Part shown: positions 8,146-18,000 of the stretch, one piece after another
How the letters are laid out: each line of letters opens with the position of its first letter
How positions within the stretch are numbered: the first letter of the stretch is position 1
Origin: RGIG7378 sp964500525
Lineage (GTDB): Bacteria > Bacillota > Clostridia > RGIG7378
Assembly: GCA_964500525.1 (NCBI GenBank)
Contig: CAZCOE010000022.1
Location: forward strand, 1-27,164
Direction of reading: 5' to 3'
DNA length: 27,164 nt
Program-made: the position numbers and the translations under genes
The notes under the pieces: model-generated
Seen by the model: the letters and a program-made list of their open reading frames with translations, nothing else
Databases searched by the model: none
What the model was told of the DNA's origin: nothing

Positions 8146-8739
8146 CTATTCCTTAATAAATGATGTTCCGTGGCCAGGCAAAACCCGAGTGCCACGAGGT
8201 ATTTCCCTTTCAAGTCTGCGGAGGGATTCAGCCATATGGCCAGGATTGCCTCCTGGAAAATCCGTCCTGCCCCAGGTACCCTCAAACAGGGTATCACCTG
8301 AAATCAGGCAGCTCAACTCTCCATCCTGCCAATAGGCACAAATGCTGCCCGGTGTATGTCCCGGAGTATGGAGAACAGTTAGTTCCAGATTGTCACAGGC
8401 CACCTTGTCTCCATCGGACAGCAGCACATCTGCGGCCACAGCATTCACCTTGCATCCGGCCATACGGGACAGATTAAGATTCTCATCCCTCAATCCCGGC
8501 TCATCCAGGCTGTGAATGTACACCTTTGCACCTGTCTTCTCCACAATTCTTGCTGCGGCGGATATGTGGTCAAAATGTGCATGTGTCAGCAGTATGCCGG
8601 AGATAGAGATGTTGTTGGCCCGGATTAAGTCCAGTATTTTCCCGGGATTGCCGCCGGGATCTACCACCAGGGCCGATTCACTGCCCAGAATATAGCAATT
8701 GGACTGCAATGGTCCTACAGCAAGGGAAAGAATATTCAC
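8146..8739 (-). CDS. MBL-fold metallo-hydrolase, glyoxalase II-like
   Basis: Metallo-beta-lactamase-fold hydrolase of 197 residues, close in size to the short glyoxalase II-like (YcbL/YqgX) group. The metal-binding motif THAHFDH is at 52-58. Further ligands are visible in HTPGHTPGS, in SGDTLFEGTWGRTDF (the Asp bridging the metals), and as the last His in LPGHGT near the C-terminus. There is no signal peptide, so it is cytoplasmic. The start is GTG, two bases after the TGA of the degenerate amidase gene, and the amidase gene begins three bases after its end. This places a cytoplasmic thioester-type hydrolase between two extracytoplasmic wall proteins, a link that may be only operonic. The substrate is unknown; hydroxyacyl-glutathione or another thiol ester is the family expectation. 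Confidence 0.92.
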   Translation of the reverse strand: MNILSLAVGPLQSNCYILGSESALVVDPGGNPGKILDLIRANNISISGILLTHAHFDHISAAARIVEKTGAKVYIHSLDEPGLRDENLNLSRMAGCKVNAVAADVLLSDGDKVACDNLELTVLHTPGHTPGSICAYWQDGELSCLISGDTLFEGTWGRTDFPGGNPGHMAESLRRLEREIPRGTRVLPGHGTSFIKE

Positions 8740-8741
8740 AA

Positions 8742-10070
8742 TCAGTCGTCCTGCAGCGCCAAGGCCTCTACCACCGATTCCTTGATGGCAACAGCAACAT
8801 TGTATTGGAAATCCTCCTTAATGAGCTGGAAGAAATCCTCATCGCAGGAGATATATCCTATCTGTGCCATGGCTGATGGAATGGATGTATATCTGTAGGG
8901 AGCAATGCCCATAGGAACAATTCCATTGTCCTTGGTCTTGGCTCCCTCAGTTATCTTCTGCTGCAATATCTGGGCCAGAGTCTTGCCGTTCAATGCATTG
9001 TTGGAAGAGTCCTCATTGGAATCGTATACCACGGTGGTTCCGCTCAGAGTATTGTCTGTCTGGCTGTTCACATGGGTAATGCATACATATAGATCTGCAT
9101 CTACTGCATCTGCCAGATATATCCGCTCCCAGATGCCCACATATTCGTCCTTGTCCCTGGACAGATAGACCTGACAATCCTCGTCAGCCAGCAGCTTGTT
9201 GGTGCGGAGGCTGATGTTCAGATTCAGCTGGCAGATAGCAATATTGCTGCGCCAGCCTCCAAGGTCATTGACTCCGCCATAATATGGGTCGATGAATACT
9301 ACCTGCTTGTCCGGATCCGGTCTCTCGTATGCGGAAATAACTGTCTGAGCCTCTGAATTCCTGGCTACAGTGACAAACACCATGGGTACACGGCATTTGA
9401 AAACCACCAGCTTGGCAGTAGCAGAATCCGGTGCTGCCTTGATAATCACATGCTCAAACCAATTGTCGTTAATGGCATAGTCGCCGGGAGTAAGCATTCC
9501 CTTGGGGTCCTCAAAGGACATGCCATAACAGTATCCACCGTTGAAATACTCCTCCTCATAGTTCACCGACAAAACCTGAGTATAATCATCACACTCCACC
9601 AGGTTAAAGGAACCATTGACACCGCACTCTCCGTTTAAAGTGAACATCTTGCGGATGCTGTTGTTGCGGTACACCATGGGCCCGGTTATTCCCTTGTCGG
9701 CAAACTCCAGACCTGTGGATGCCTCCAGTCCTGCCAGATAGTCACTCTCCGGCTGCTTGTATTCATCAAACAGTCCTGTATCGGTACCCTCCCAGGGCTC
9801 GGGAGTAACCTGAGGTGTAGCTGTGGCGTCCTCCGTCATGGGGTCGTCGGTAATGCCAAAGGTTATGTCCTGGGTGATGCCTGTGGTAGGAGTGGGGGTA
9901 GGTGTGAAATCTGCAGTAGTGTCCTGATTGGGCTCTGTCGGAAGGACAATCAGCAATATCATGCCCACAATCATCAAAACAAGGACAATTGCCAGAACAA
10001 CTGCCACCATCGGTAAACTAATATTGCCTATCTTGATCTTCTTACTCCACATAAACCCTCTCGAACTCAT
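8742..10070 (-). CDS. Catalytically dead Amidase_3-like protein, membrane-anchored
   Basis: A 442-residue relative of the amidase encoded at 6613-8142. It has the same plan: a membrane segment (about 20-44), a Thr/Pro-rich linker (50-95), a shared unassigned domain (about 138-252) and an Amidase_3-like C-terminus (256-438). Aligning conserved anchors shows that every zinc/catalytic position has changed: the DAGHGG His is Tyr264 in DPYYGG, the helix Glu is Ile279, the SIHQN His is Thr332 in VCITHVN, and the ECGF Glu is Gln403 in AQIGYIS. The frame is intact, so this is a maintained non-enzymatic protein rather than a decaying gene. A peptidoglycan-binding or amidase-regulating role is inferred. 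The first ATG is used here; the ATG at 10052 has GAGAGG four bases upstream and is an equally good start. Confidence 0.88.
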   Translation of the reverse strand: MSSRGFMWSKKIKIGNISLPMVAVVLAIVLVLMIVGMILLIVLPTEPNQDTTADFTPTPTPTTGITQDITFGITDDPMTEDATATPQVTPEPWEGTDTGLFDEYKQPESDYLAGLEASTGLEFADKGITGPMVYRNNSIRKMFTLNGECGVNGSFNLVECDDYTQVLSVNYEEEYFNGGYCYGMSFEDPKGMLTPGDYAINDNWFEHVIIKAAPDSATAKLVVFKCRVPMVFVTVARNSEAQTVISAYERPDPDKQVVFIDPYYGGVNDLGGWRSNIAICQLNLNISLRTNKLLADEDCQVYLSRDKDEYVGIWERIYLADAVDADLYVCITHVNSQTDNTLSGTTVVYDSNEDSSNNALNGKTLAQILQQKITEGAKTKDNGIVPMGIAPYRYTSIPSAMAQIGYISCDEDFFQLIKEDFQYNVAVAIKESVVEALALQDD

Positions 10071-10140
10071 CGTTCTACAAAAAAGCGTCCATCACAAACC
10101 ACACAACTCTACCATAACGCCGGGAGAATGTCCACAAATC

Positions 10141-10956
10141 TCACTTGGTAATATGTACATCCAGCTGGCCGTAGGGGATAGAAATGTCGTTGGCGTCGAA
10201 GGTCTTCTTCACGCCCTCTGTCAGGTCGAACAATGTGTCCCAATAGTCCTCAGCCTTGACCCATACACGGATAGTGTAATTGAGGGAGCTGGCTCCCATC
10301 TCTGTCATACGGACAAAGGGCGCAGGGTCCTGGAGCACCTTGGAATGAGAGGACACGAACTCCTTCAGCAATGTCAATGTCTTGTCAATATCGTCGTTGT
10401 AGGATGTGGAAACCACCATATCAACCCGGCGCAGAGGCTCTCTGGAATAGTTGACAACAGTGTCAGAAGTCAGCTTGCTGTTGGGGATAATCACTCTGCG
10501 ATTATCCAGGGTGGTCAGAACAGTGTGGAACAGCGAAATCTCTGTGACAGTGCCGCTGTCCGTATGGTTATCGATAAACTCGCCTACACCGAAGGGTTTG
10601 AATATCAAAATCATAATGCCGCTGGCAACGTTTGACAGTCCTCCCTGGAGAGCCAGGCCCAGGGCAACGCCGAAGGTGCCCAGCAGGGTAATGAACGATG
10701 TCATGGGAATGCCGATAATTGCGGCAACTGTAATAAAGAGAATGACCTTGAGTGCCAGCTTGGTCGCGCTCTTGGCAAAGCTCTGTACTGACGGGTTCAG
10801 CTTGTTGAAGCCCTTGGACTTTGCAAAAACCTTGGGCAGCAACTTAATCAGCTTAAGGCCCACGATCAGGATAACCAGGGCTGCCAGTATCTTGGTACCA
10901 TATTGAATCATTGCAGATCCAAGTGTTGTAAGTAAAGATTTTAACATTTCTTCCAT
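10141..10956 (-). CDS. mscS: Small-conductance mechanosensitive channel, MscS family
   Basis: A 271-residue MscS-type channel that opens under membrane tension during hypo-osmotic shock. TM1 lies at about 20-42 and TM2 at about 65-87. The Gly/Ala-rich pore helix TM3 at about 92-120 includes TFGVALGLALQGGLSNVASG, followed by the typical FKPFGVGEFI. The beta domain contains TVTEISLFHTVLTTLDNRRV and IPNSKL, and a C-terminal alpha/beta domain ends near 270. The length fits the basic three-helix MscS class. The gene begins 23 bases after the nth stop, with AGAGGTG before the ATG, and is probably cotranscribed with it. A 70-base gap follows before the next gene; I found no convincing promoter or terminator in it. 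Confidence 0.95.
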   Translation of the reverse strand: MEEMLKSLLTTLGSAMIQYGTKILAALVILIVGLKLIKLLPKVFAKSKGFNKLNPSVQSFAKSATKLALKVILFITVAAIIGIPMTSFITLLGTFGVALGLALQGGLSNVASGIMILIFKPFGVGEFIDNHTDSGTVTEISLFHTVLTTLDNRRVIIPNSKLTSDTVVNYSREPLRRVDMVVSTSYNDDIDKTLTLLKEFVSSHSKVLQDPAPFVRMTEMGASSLNYTIRVWVKAEDYWDTLFDLTEGVKKTFDANDISIPYGQLDVHITK

Positions 10957-10979
10957 AACGCACCTCTATAAATAATTAT

Positions 10980-11612
10980 TTAATATAATCTCTTAAAACA
11001 AATATCTGCCAAACCACAGGTCTGACATCCCGGGGACCTGGCGGTGCATACTGCCCTGCCGTGATCTACCAGTCTGTGGCATAGGCCTGAGCCGTCCTCT
11101 CCCTGCAGCAGCTCCCTCACGTCCATCTCAATCCTGTCCGGGGAGGTATTGTCCGTAATGCCCATCCTGTACAGCAATCGCTTGGCATGGGTATCGATAA
11201 CCACAGCAGGTTTGCCGTAGCAGTCGCCTACTACCAGGTTGGCTATCTTGCGTCCCACTCCCGGCAGCTGCACCAATTCATCTATAGAATCGGGAACGCG
11301 GCCGCCATACTTGTCCACAAGTACTCTGGCTGAGAAGACCAGACTGTGGGGCTTGCGATTGGACATGCCGCAGGTCTTAACATAGGGCAGCACCTGCTCC
11401 ACAGTGGCTCCGGCCATGGCGAAAACGTCCGGATAGGCATCAAAAAGTGCCGGCGTAACCTGATTGACACGCTTGTCCGTACACTGGGTAGCCAATATGG
11501 CTCCCACCAGCAGCCTCCATGGATCCTGTCTGTTGTCCAGGGAACACTCCGAGTCTGGATATAGCTCCAGAAGTCTACTGTATATCTCGCTGAATCTCTG
11601 ACCCTGAGTCAT
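10980..11612 (-). CDS. nth: Endonuclease III (DNA glycosylase/AP lyase)
   Basis: Bifunctional base-excision repair enzyme that removes oxidised pyrimidines and nicks the AP site. From the chosen start the protein has 210 residues, normal for Nth. The helix-hairpin-helix LPGVGRKIANLVVG (117-130) holds the catalytic Lys122, and VIDTHAKR (138-145) holds catalytic Asp140. The C-terminal 4Fe-4S motif is complete: Cys189, Cys196, Cys199 and Cys205 (C-x6-C-x2-C-x5-C). The frame is open to an ATG at 11633, but AGGAGG lies six bases before the ATG at 11612, which is therefore preferred. It is transcribed divergently from addBA with overlapping promoters, and is followed by mscS after 23 bases. Confidence 0.96.
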   Translation of the reverse strand: MTQGQRFSEIYSRLLELYPDSECSLDNRQDPWRLLVGAILATQCTDKRVNQVTPALFDAYPDVFAMAGATVEQVLPYVKTCGMSNRKPHSLVFSARVLVDKYGGRVPDSIDELVQLPGVGRKIANLVVGDCYGKPAVVIDTHAKRLLYRMGITDNTSPDRIEMDVRELLQGEDGSGLCHRLVDHGRAVCTARSPGCQTCGLADICFKRLY

Positions 11613-11638
11613 GCAGAACCTCCTGCCAAACATGTAAA

Positions 11639-11667
11639 ATTATACACTCATTGCGTTGACTCGGCAA
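11639..11667 (-). promoter_or_regulatory. Sigma-A-type promoter of nth
   Basis: On the minus strand TTGCCG (11667-11662) is followed after exactly 17 bases by a perfect TATAAT (11644-11639). Transcription should begin near 11632, giving a leader of about 20 bases that holds the AGGAGG ribosome binding site of nth. The two boxes interlock with those of the divergent addB promoter. Confidence 0.8.
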
Positions 11668-11684
11668 CAGACCAAACGTATACT
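11656..11684 (+). promoter_or_regulatory. Sigma-A-type promoter of addB
   Basis: TTGACT (11656-11661), a 17-base spacer and TATACT (11679-11684), close to consensus. The expected start, six to seven bases after the -10 box, is the A of the addB ATG at 11691. Its -35 box lies in the spacer of the nth promoter and directly abuts the nth -35 box. Confidence 0.78.
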
Positions 11685-11690
11685 TGTTGC

Positions 11691-14600
11691 ATGGGAATGA
11701 ATCTTATTGCCGGCCGCTGCGGCACAGGCAAAACGCACATGTGCATAGAGCAAATACGCCAGCTCACCGAGGCAGGTTCCGCCTCGGGCAGAGTCATTTT
11801 CATCGTGCCCGAACAGTTTTCTCTCACCGCTGAGGTTCTCCTTGCAGAGAGCATTCATCGCTGCGGTGGCTTTATGGGCACTGAGGTTTTATCCTTCACG
11901 CGACTTGCCCATGACTGTCTGGACGAACAGGGCACAGCCGGGGGCAAGCCTCTGTCCACTGTATCCAAGATTATCACACTATCCGACATATTGGCAGATT
12001 TGCGGGATTCCGGGGATCTGTCCTACTACCTGCGCCAATCGGACCGCTCCGGATTTGCGTCCAAGCTGCTGTCCTTTGTCACAGAGGCTAAGAGATATGG
12101 CATAACGCCTCAGGATCTGGCGGATTTCTCCAAAAATGCGGAAAATGCCTCACTGCAGATCAAATTCTCAGAGCTGGCCCGGATATTGGAGCATTACAAC
12201 CAGCGCATTCATTCCCTGGGCAAGGACGGAGATGAGGATCTGGCCCTGTTGGCCCAGGCCATCCCGGACTGCACCTCCCTGAGGGATGCCCAGATATGGA
12301 TTGACAGCTTTACCGACTTTTCACCTGCCCACATGGACATTATCCGGGAGCTGGCTCTGGTGTGCCGTCAGGTCACATTGACCATTCCCATGGATCCCAC
12401 CGATCCGGGCAATGACCTGTTCCGCAAGGGTAACTCCACCTGGATGGCGGTTATGGAGATGTGCCGCAGATACCGCATCCCTTGCAGTCTTACCCAATTG
12501 AACCGGAACCACCGTCACGAACCCGGCAGCCAATTGGGCTGGATTGAGAAATACTACAATGACCTGGCTCCCCTGCCCTATGCAGGTGAGGGGCAAAAGG
12601 TTGCATTGCTGTCCTGCACCGACCCATTTGTGGAATGTACCGCGGTAGCAGAGCGAATTCTGCGGGAGGTTAAGGACGGACAGATCCACTATGGACAAAT
12701 TGCAGTGGCTGCAGGCAGCATAGATGACTACTCCGGCATTATTCAGCCCATATTCGAGGAATACGGCATTCCCTATTTCTTTGACACCAGCGACAATATC
12801 TCCACCTCTCCCCTGCCTATTTGCATTGTCTCCGGCCTACATGCGGTTGTAAATGGAGGGGACATTTCCGACAGCCTGTTTACCATGCTGCGCACCGGCC
12901 TTACGGATTTGGAGGACGGGGATATAGATATTCTGGAGAATTACGCCATAGAGAGGGGCATCAGATACCTGAGTCAATGGCTGAATCTTGACCCCGGATC
13001 AGACGCAGATCTGCCCGGCGCAGTGCCATACCTGCAGGAGCTGCTGTCCTATCTGTCCACCGGTTTCTCTATGCCCATGACTGCCGGTACTTTTGCCATG
13101 GCAGTTGCCGGCTTCATGGAGAAATATCTGCTGCACAATTGCAGCGACGCCCTGGATACCATGCTGGCTGATGGCGGCTCTCCCGACACACTCAAGAGGG
13201 CGGACCAGTTCCGCCAGATTTGGTCTAAGGTATTGGCTGTTCTGGACTCTCTGCGCACTTGCACCGGAGACAGGGCCTACTCCCCCAGGCAGCTGGTATC
13301 CCTGCTGTCAGCCGGTCTGGAGGCCTGCCAGGTTGGCGCTATTCCCAACGGCAGCGACCTGGTTATCATCAGCCACATTAACCGCATCCGTTCCCGCAGT
13401 CTGCCTTCGGTATACATTATTGGGGCCCAGGAGGGCAAGTTTCCTCCGGTTCCCTCTCCTGACGGAATCGTTCCGGACTACGAGCGGCTGCTGTTGAGGC
13501 AGAGGGGCATTGTACTTGCTCCCACCACAGCAGAGACAATTTACGATAAGAATTACGAAACCTACGCTGCCTTGACACTGTCCACAGACAGACTGACAAT
13601 CAGCTACAGCTGCAGCGATCCCCAGGGCACAAAGCTAAACCCCTCCTCCCTGATTATCCGCATATCCCAGGGTCTTGGACTGGAGGTTCAGCCCGGCACG
13701 CCGGCTATTTCAGGGGGCACCGCCTTTGGCAGATTTATCAACGCACTCAGTTCCAACAGCACCATATTGGCACAGATTATGAGGCATTACCCCCGAATAC
13801 CCTATGGTGCTCCTGACCCAATTCCCCAGGATGGCATATATGCCTCTCTCTGGAACAGGTTTATACGTCATCCCGAGGCAGCCAAGGTGTGCACTTCCCT
13901 GATTGCACAGTACCTGCGGAGGCAGAACAGCTTTGCACTGCACAGCGGCGTGAACCCCATGTCCCTTATGGGTGATGTGGTTTCTGTAACTGCTTTGGAG
14001 GATTATGCCCAATGTCCATACAAGTGTTTTATTTCCAGAGTTCTCAAGGTCAATGATCCCAAGGCCTGCACCTTGAACGGAACCGATCTGGGTTCCCTGG
14101 TTCACGAGATGCTGTGCACCTGCGGCCGCAAACTGTCCCAGAGCAACGGCTGGGACTCTATTGATTCCATAGAGGCTGCCAGAGCATATGTGGCTCCTCT
14201 GGTCAGAGAGCGGCTGTCCGGGCCCAGATTCAGCCCATACGCCAATACCTACAGTCTTTTCCATGGGGAACACTATGTATCTACTGCTGTAGCCTCTGCC
14301 CTGTTCGTCTGTTCTGCCGAGATTAGAGAGAAGGGATATTCCCCTGTGGCATTTGAATTGATGTTTGGCAGTTCCTCAGGAATCAGGCCTATTCTGGTAC
14401 CTCATTCATCAGGGGACATATATCTTGCCGGGAAGATTGACCGGGTAGACACCATATCCACTGCAGATGGAGAGTGTGTTCGGGTTATTGACTACAAAAC
14501 CGCTGATACCAAGCTAAGGGCCCGGGATATATACTATGGCACTTCCCTGCAGCTGCCCCTGTACCTGAAGGGGTATCAGGAATACAGGAATTCCCTGAAT

Positions 14601-15011
14601 GCGCCGGTTGTGCCCTATTCCATGGGGTATATGGTTCTGGCTGAAGTGGAAACCGACCAGTCCCTGTACATGGCAGACAGTAATACGTCTCTGGATAATC
14701 TTTGCGGGATGCTGTCCCCATCCACTTTCACTCACGGAGACAAGGCAGGCACCAAGGACAGGCCCATTACAGTGGACTTTCCTCAGATTATTGCCTACTC
14801 CACCGCATTGGCCGGTGACTTTGGCGCTGCCATTGGACAGGGTCTGTTCCCTGTAATGCCTTTGGAGAAGGATTCGTGTAAATATTGCAAGTATGCAGGT
14901 CTATGTGCCAAGGAGGTTGCCGGCTGTAATTACAGAAGCAGCAATAGCCTTCCTGTGGAGGACATGGAGAGAATTATCAACGGCGTAGGAGAGGAGGATG
15001 AGCATGTCTGA
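11691..15011 (+). CDS. addB: AddB, helicase-nuclease complex subunit with Fe-S nuclease
   Basis: Second subunit of the AddAB double-strand-break resection complex. The 1106 residues fit the family. Walker A AGRCGTGKT is at 7-15. The C-terminal RecB-type nuclease has Asp917 in AGKIDRVD and Asp934/Lys936 in VIDYKT. The iron-sulphur cluster cysteines are Cys775 (QCPYKCF), Cys1063, Cys1066 and Cys1072 (C-x2-C-x5-C), as in Bacillus AddB. The nuclease therefore looks active. The gene ends eight bases inside addA. Starts at 11691 (MGMN) and 11697 (MNLIAG) are possible. Neither has a normal ribosome binding site, and the promoter places the transcript start on the first ATG, so leaderless initiation is likely. 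Confidence 0.95.
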   Translation: MGMNLIAGRCGTGKTHMCIEQIRQLTEAGSASGRVIFIVPEQFSLTAEVLLAESIHRCGGFMGTEVLSFTRLAHDCLDEQGTAGGKPLSTVSKIITLSDILADLRDSGDLSYYLRQSDRSGFASKLLSFVTEAKRYGITPQDLADFSKNAENASLQIKFSELARILEHYNQRIHSLGKDGDEDLALLAQAIPDCTSLRDAQIWIDSFTDFSPAHMDIIRELALVCRQVTLTIPMDPTDPGNDLFRKGNSTWMAVMEMCRRYRIPCSLTQLNRNHRHEPGSQLGWIEKYYNDLAPLPYAGEGQKVALLSCTDPFVECTAVAERILREVKDGQIHYGQIAVAAGSIDDYSGIIQPIFEEYGIPYFFDTSDNISTSPLPICIVSGLHAVVNGGDISDSLFTMLRTGLTDLEDGDIDILENYAIERGIRYLSQWLNLDPGSDADLPGAVPYLQELLSYLSTGFSMPMTAGTFAMAVAGFMEKYLLHNCSDALDTMLADGGSPDTLKRADQFRQIWSKVLAVLDSLRTCTGDRAYSPRQLVSLLSAGLEACQVGAIPNGSDLVIISHINRIRSRSLPSVYIIGAQEGKFPPVPSPDGIVPDYERLLLRQRGIVLAPTTAETIYDKNYETYAALTLSTDRLTISYSCSDPQGTKLNPSSLIIRISQGLGLEVQPGTPAISGGTAFGRFINALSSNSTILAQIMRHYPRIPYGAPDPIPQDGIYASLWNRFIRHPEAAKVCTSLIAQYLRRQNSFALHSGVNPMSLMGDVVSVTALEDYAQCPYKCFISRVLKVNDPKACTLNGTDLGSLVHEMLCTCGRKLSQSNGWDSIDSIEAARAYVAPLVRERLSGPRFSPYANTYSLFHGEHYVSTAVASALFVCSAEIREKGYSPVAFELMFGSSSGIRPILVPHSSGDIYLAGKIDRVDTISTADGECVRVIDYKTADTKLRARDIYYGTSLQLPLYLKGYQEYRNSLNAPVVPYSMGYMVLAEVETDQSLYMADSNTSLDNLCGMLSPSTFTHGDKAGTKDRPITVDFPQIIAYSTALAGDFGAAIGQGLFPVMPLEKDSCKYCKYAGLCAKEVAGCNYRSSNSLPVEDMERIINGVGEEDEHV

Positions 15012-18000
15012 GTTTTCCTGGAATGAACAGCAGAAGCAGGCCATAGAGGTCCGGGGCGCAGATGTTCTGGTGTCTGCTGCCGCCGGCTCCGGCAAGACCA
15101 CAGTTCTGACCGAGAGACTGCTCAGGTGTATTTCCGCAGGCACCGACGTGAGCCGCCTGTTGGTAGTTACATTTACCGAGGCAGCCGCAGAACATATGCG
15201 ATCCAGCATTGCCAAGGCCCTGGGAAACAAGATTACAGATCCGGCCACAGACCCCGGCCAGGCTGCAGTCCTCAAGGCTCAGCTGACCAAGCTGCCCTCC
15301 GCCAATATCAAGACATTGCACTCATTCTGCCTGGATATAACCAGAGAGTACTTTGCTTACGTGGATTATGACCTGGGCAGCCGGGTTATGGATGAAAACG
15401 AGGCCTCCCTGATGCGGGGCAAAATGATGTCGGAGCTGCTGGACAGAGAAGCTCAGGGACAAAACAGCCACATTATGGCCCAATTGCTGCCCATTTTGTC
15501 TAAGGGCAAGACACAGGACTCTCTGGCCTCCGCCATTTATGATCTCTATGACCTGATCTGGGAACAGCCCTTCCCCGAGCTGTGGATGGAGCAAAAGCTG
15601 TCCTGTTATACCCCGGAGGCCATTGACAGACTGTGGCTGCCTCTGATTAAGGAGCAGATAAACAGGGAGCTGCCCGGGCTGCTGGATGATGCCATAGGAG
15701 CTCTGGAAATATGGATAGATGAACTGAATCTGGAGATAGATAACATTCGCAATGGCACCTCCCATACATCCAGTCGGAGAGTGGCCAGTCAGGAAGCTTA
15801 TCTTGAAAAGGCCAATGCCTCCATGGACTATGTGGAGGACCTGCAAGCCCGGCTGCGTCAGGCTATGGATTCCACAGACTGGGACTCCGTGTCATCTGTG
15901 CTGTCCCGGCTGGACAGCGACAAAATATGCAAGGTCTCCTGGCAGAAGGCGCAGGGCGAGTTGGCCGCAGCTAAGTCCACCCTTGCCGGATGCATCAAGA
16001 AACTGAAGAATTTTGCCAAAGACATGCCCATCATCAGCCGACAGCAGCTGGAGCAGGCATTGGCAGAGCAGTATCCCCAGGTGGAATACCTGTTCTATCT
16101 GGTGACCCAATTCGCCCAGGATTACAGACAGGCTAAGAAAAATGCCTCAGCCATAGATTTTGGAGACATGCAGCGCGGAGCCATGGAGTTGCTGTGGGAG
16201 CTGGACAGAGAAAATGGCGTGGCTCGCATAACACAGGTGGCCCGAGAATTGCGAGACCGCTTTGAACAGGTTATGGAGGACGAATACCAGGACAGCAACA
16301 ACCTGCAGGAATGGATTCTCCGGGCAGTATCCGATGGTCCTGAGCAGGTACCCTTCCATAGAGAACTCAGCCCAGATATGACAGGTCCCGGTCCCCACAT
16401 GTTCATGGTAGGGGACATCAAGCAGAGCATATACGGTTTCCGAAATGCGGAACCCTCCCTGTTTATATCCAAATACGCTGCCTTTTCATCTGATGGCAAT
16501 CCGGGCTACCGGGTGGACCTGCAGGGGAATTACCGCAGCAATCCCCGGGTACTGGACGCAGTTAACAAGGTATTTGAGCGCCACATGACCATGAATCTGG
16601 GCGGAACAGACTACAACGACCAGGCCAAGCTTCTGCCGGGCCTGGGGGAAGTTGAACCAGCCCCAGGTGCATATGAATATCCTGTTGACTGTTATCTCAA
16701 GGGGGATGAATCCTCTGAGGCAGAAGTTATAGCTGAGATTATCCGGGACGCTGTGGAGAACCGCCGGTTTTACGATTACAAAGCCAAATCCTGGCGGAAT
16801 TATACATATTCGGATATTGCCATTCTCATGAGAGCCACCAAAGATGCAGGTCCCGCTGTCAAGGAGGTGCTGGAGTCTGCAGGCATCCCTGCCAACATAT
16901 GCGAGACTGCCTCCTACCTGGGTACATATGAGATCAGAACCGCTATTTCCGCATTGCGCATCACCGACAACCCATTGAAGGACACAGACCTGCTGGCCGT
17001 GGCCTTTTCTCCCATGTTCGACATGCCCGGAGACATTCCGGCTATACTCAAGGTCCTGTATCCTGAGGCAGATTACTACTTCCAGAGGATGGAAGCATTG
17101 GCTCAGGCAAGATTGGAGGATCTGAATACCGGAACATTGGCTCCCCAGGTTGTGGCCGATGCCCGGGAGCGCTGCCGCAGCTTTGTCAATACTGTCAATT
17201 CCTGGAGAATGCTGGCCAAACAGCTGCCGCCTGAGCGCCTGATCTGGCATATTGTTACCTCTACAGGTTTCTACCATATAGTGCAGACCATGTCCGGAGG
17301 CAATGTGAGGGCCGCCAACCTGCGGCTGCTGTTCTCCTATGCAGTGAAATACGGAAACAGTTCCCTTAAGGGCATTACCAACTTTGTCCGATTTCTGGAG
17401 CGGGTTGTGGAGAGAGGTTCGGACCTGCCCTCCACCCAGCAGCTCACCGACAATACGGTTACTATCCTTACCATTCACAAGAGCAAGGGGCTGGAGTTCC
17501 CTCTGGTTATATTGACCAGGACAGCCTCCAACTTTAACACCTCTGACTCCACAGGTCCTCTTGTAATGAGCAGCCAATTGGGGATTGGTCTCAAGCGATT
17601 CGATCCCACCATGCATTGCAGATTCTCATCCCTTCCTCATACACTTATTGCCCGCAACTGCCGGGCGGAGAATCTCTCCGAGGAGCTGCGTCTGCTGTAC
17701 GTTGCCATGACCCGTGCCCAGGATCACCTGGCTCTGGTGTGCTCTAAAAGGCCTGAAAAGGCTCTGGATCCCAAGGGGTTCAAGGATTCAGAGGATGCCA
17801 GCAGCTATTCCGACTGGCTGATTCCGGCAGCCGTGTCCAATTCCCACCTATTCAACATTGTGGATAGCACAGGTTTTCAGGGAGAGGCGGACCCGGAACT
17901 GCTGCTTTGCGCTGTCCCACAGACTGAAATCGGTGACATTACACCGGAGGCCCAGCAGGAGATATTGCTGCCGGAACAGATTGAATACTCCTACGGCTAC

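Noticed and set aside
16486..17616. 376-codon minus-strand open frame inside addA
   Set aside because: It lies fully within a conserved helicase region on the other strand and shows no start signal or known motif.
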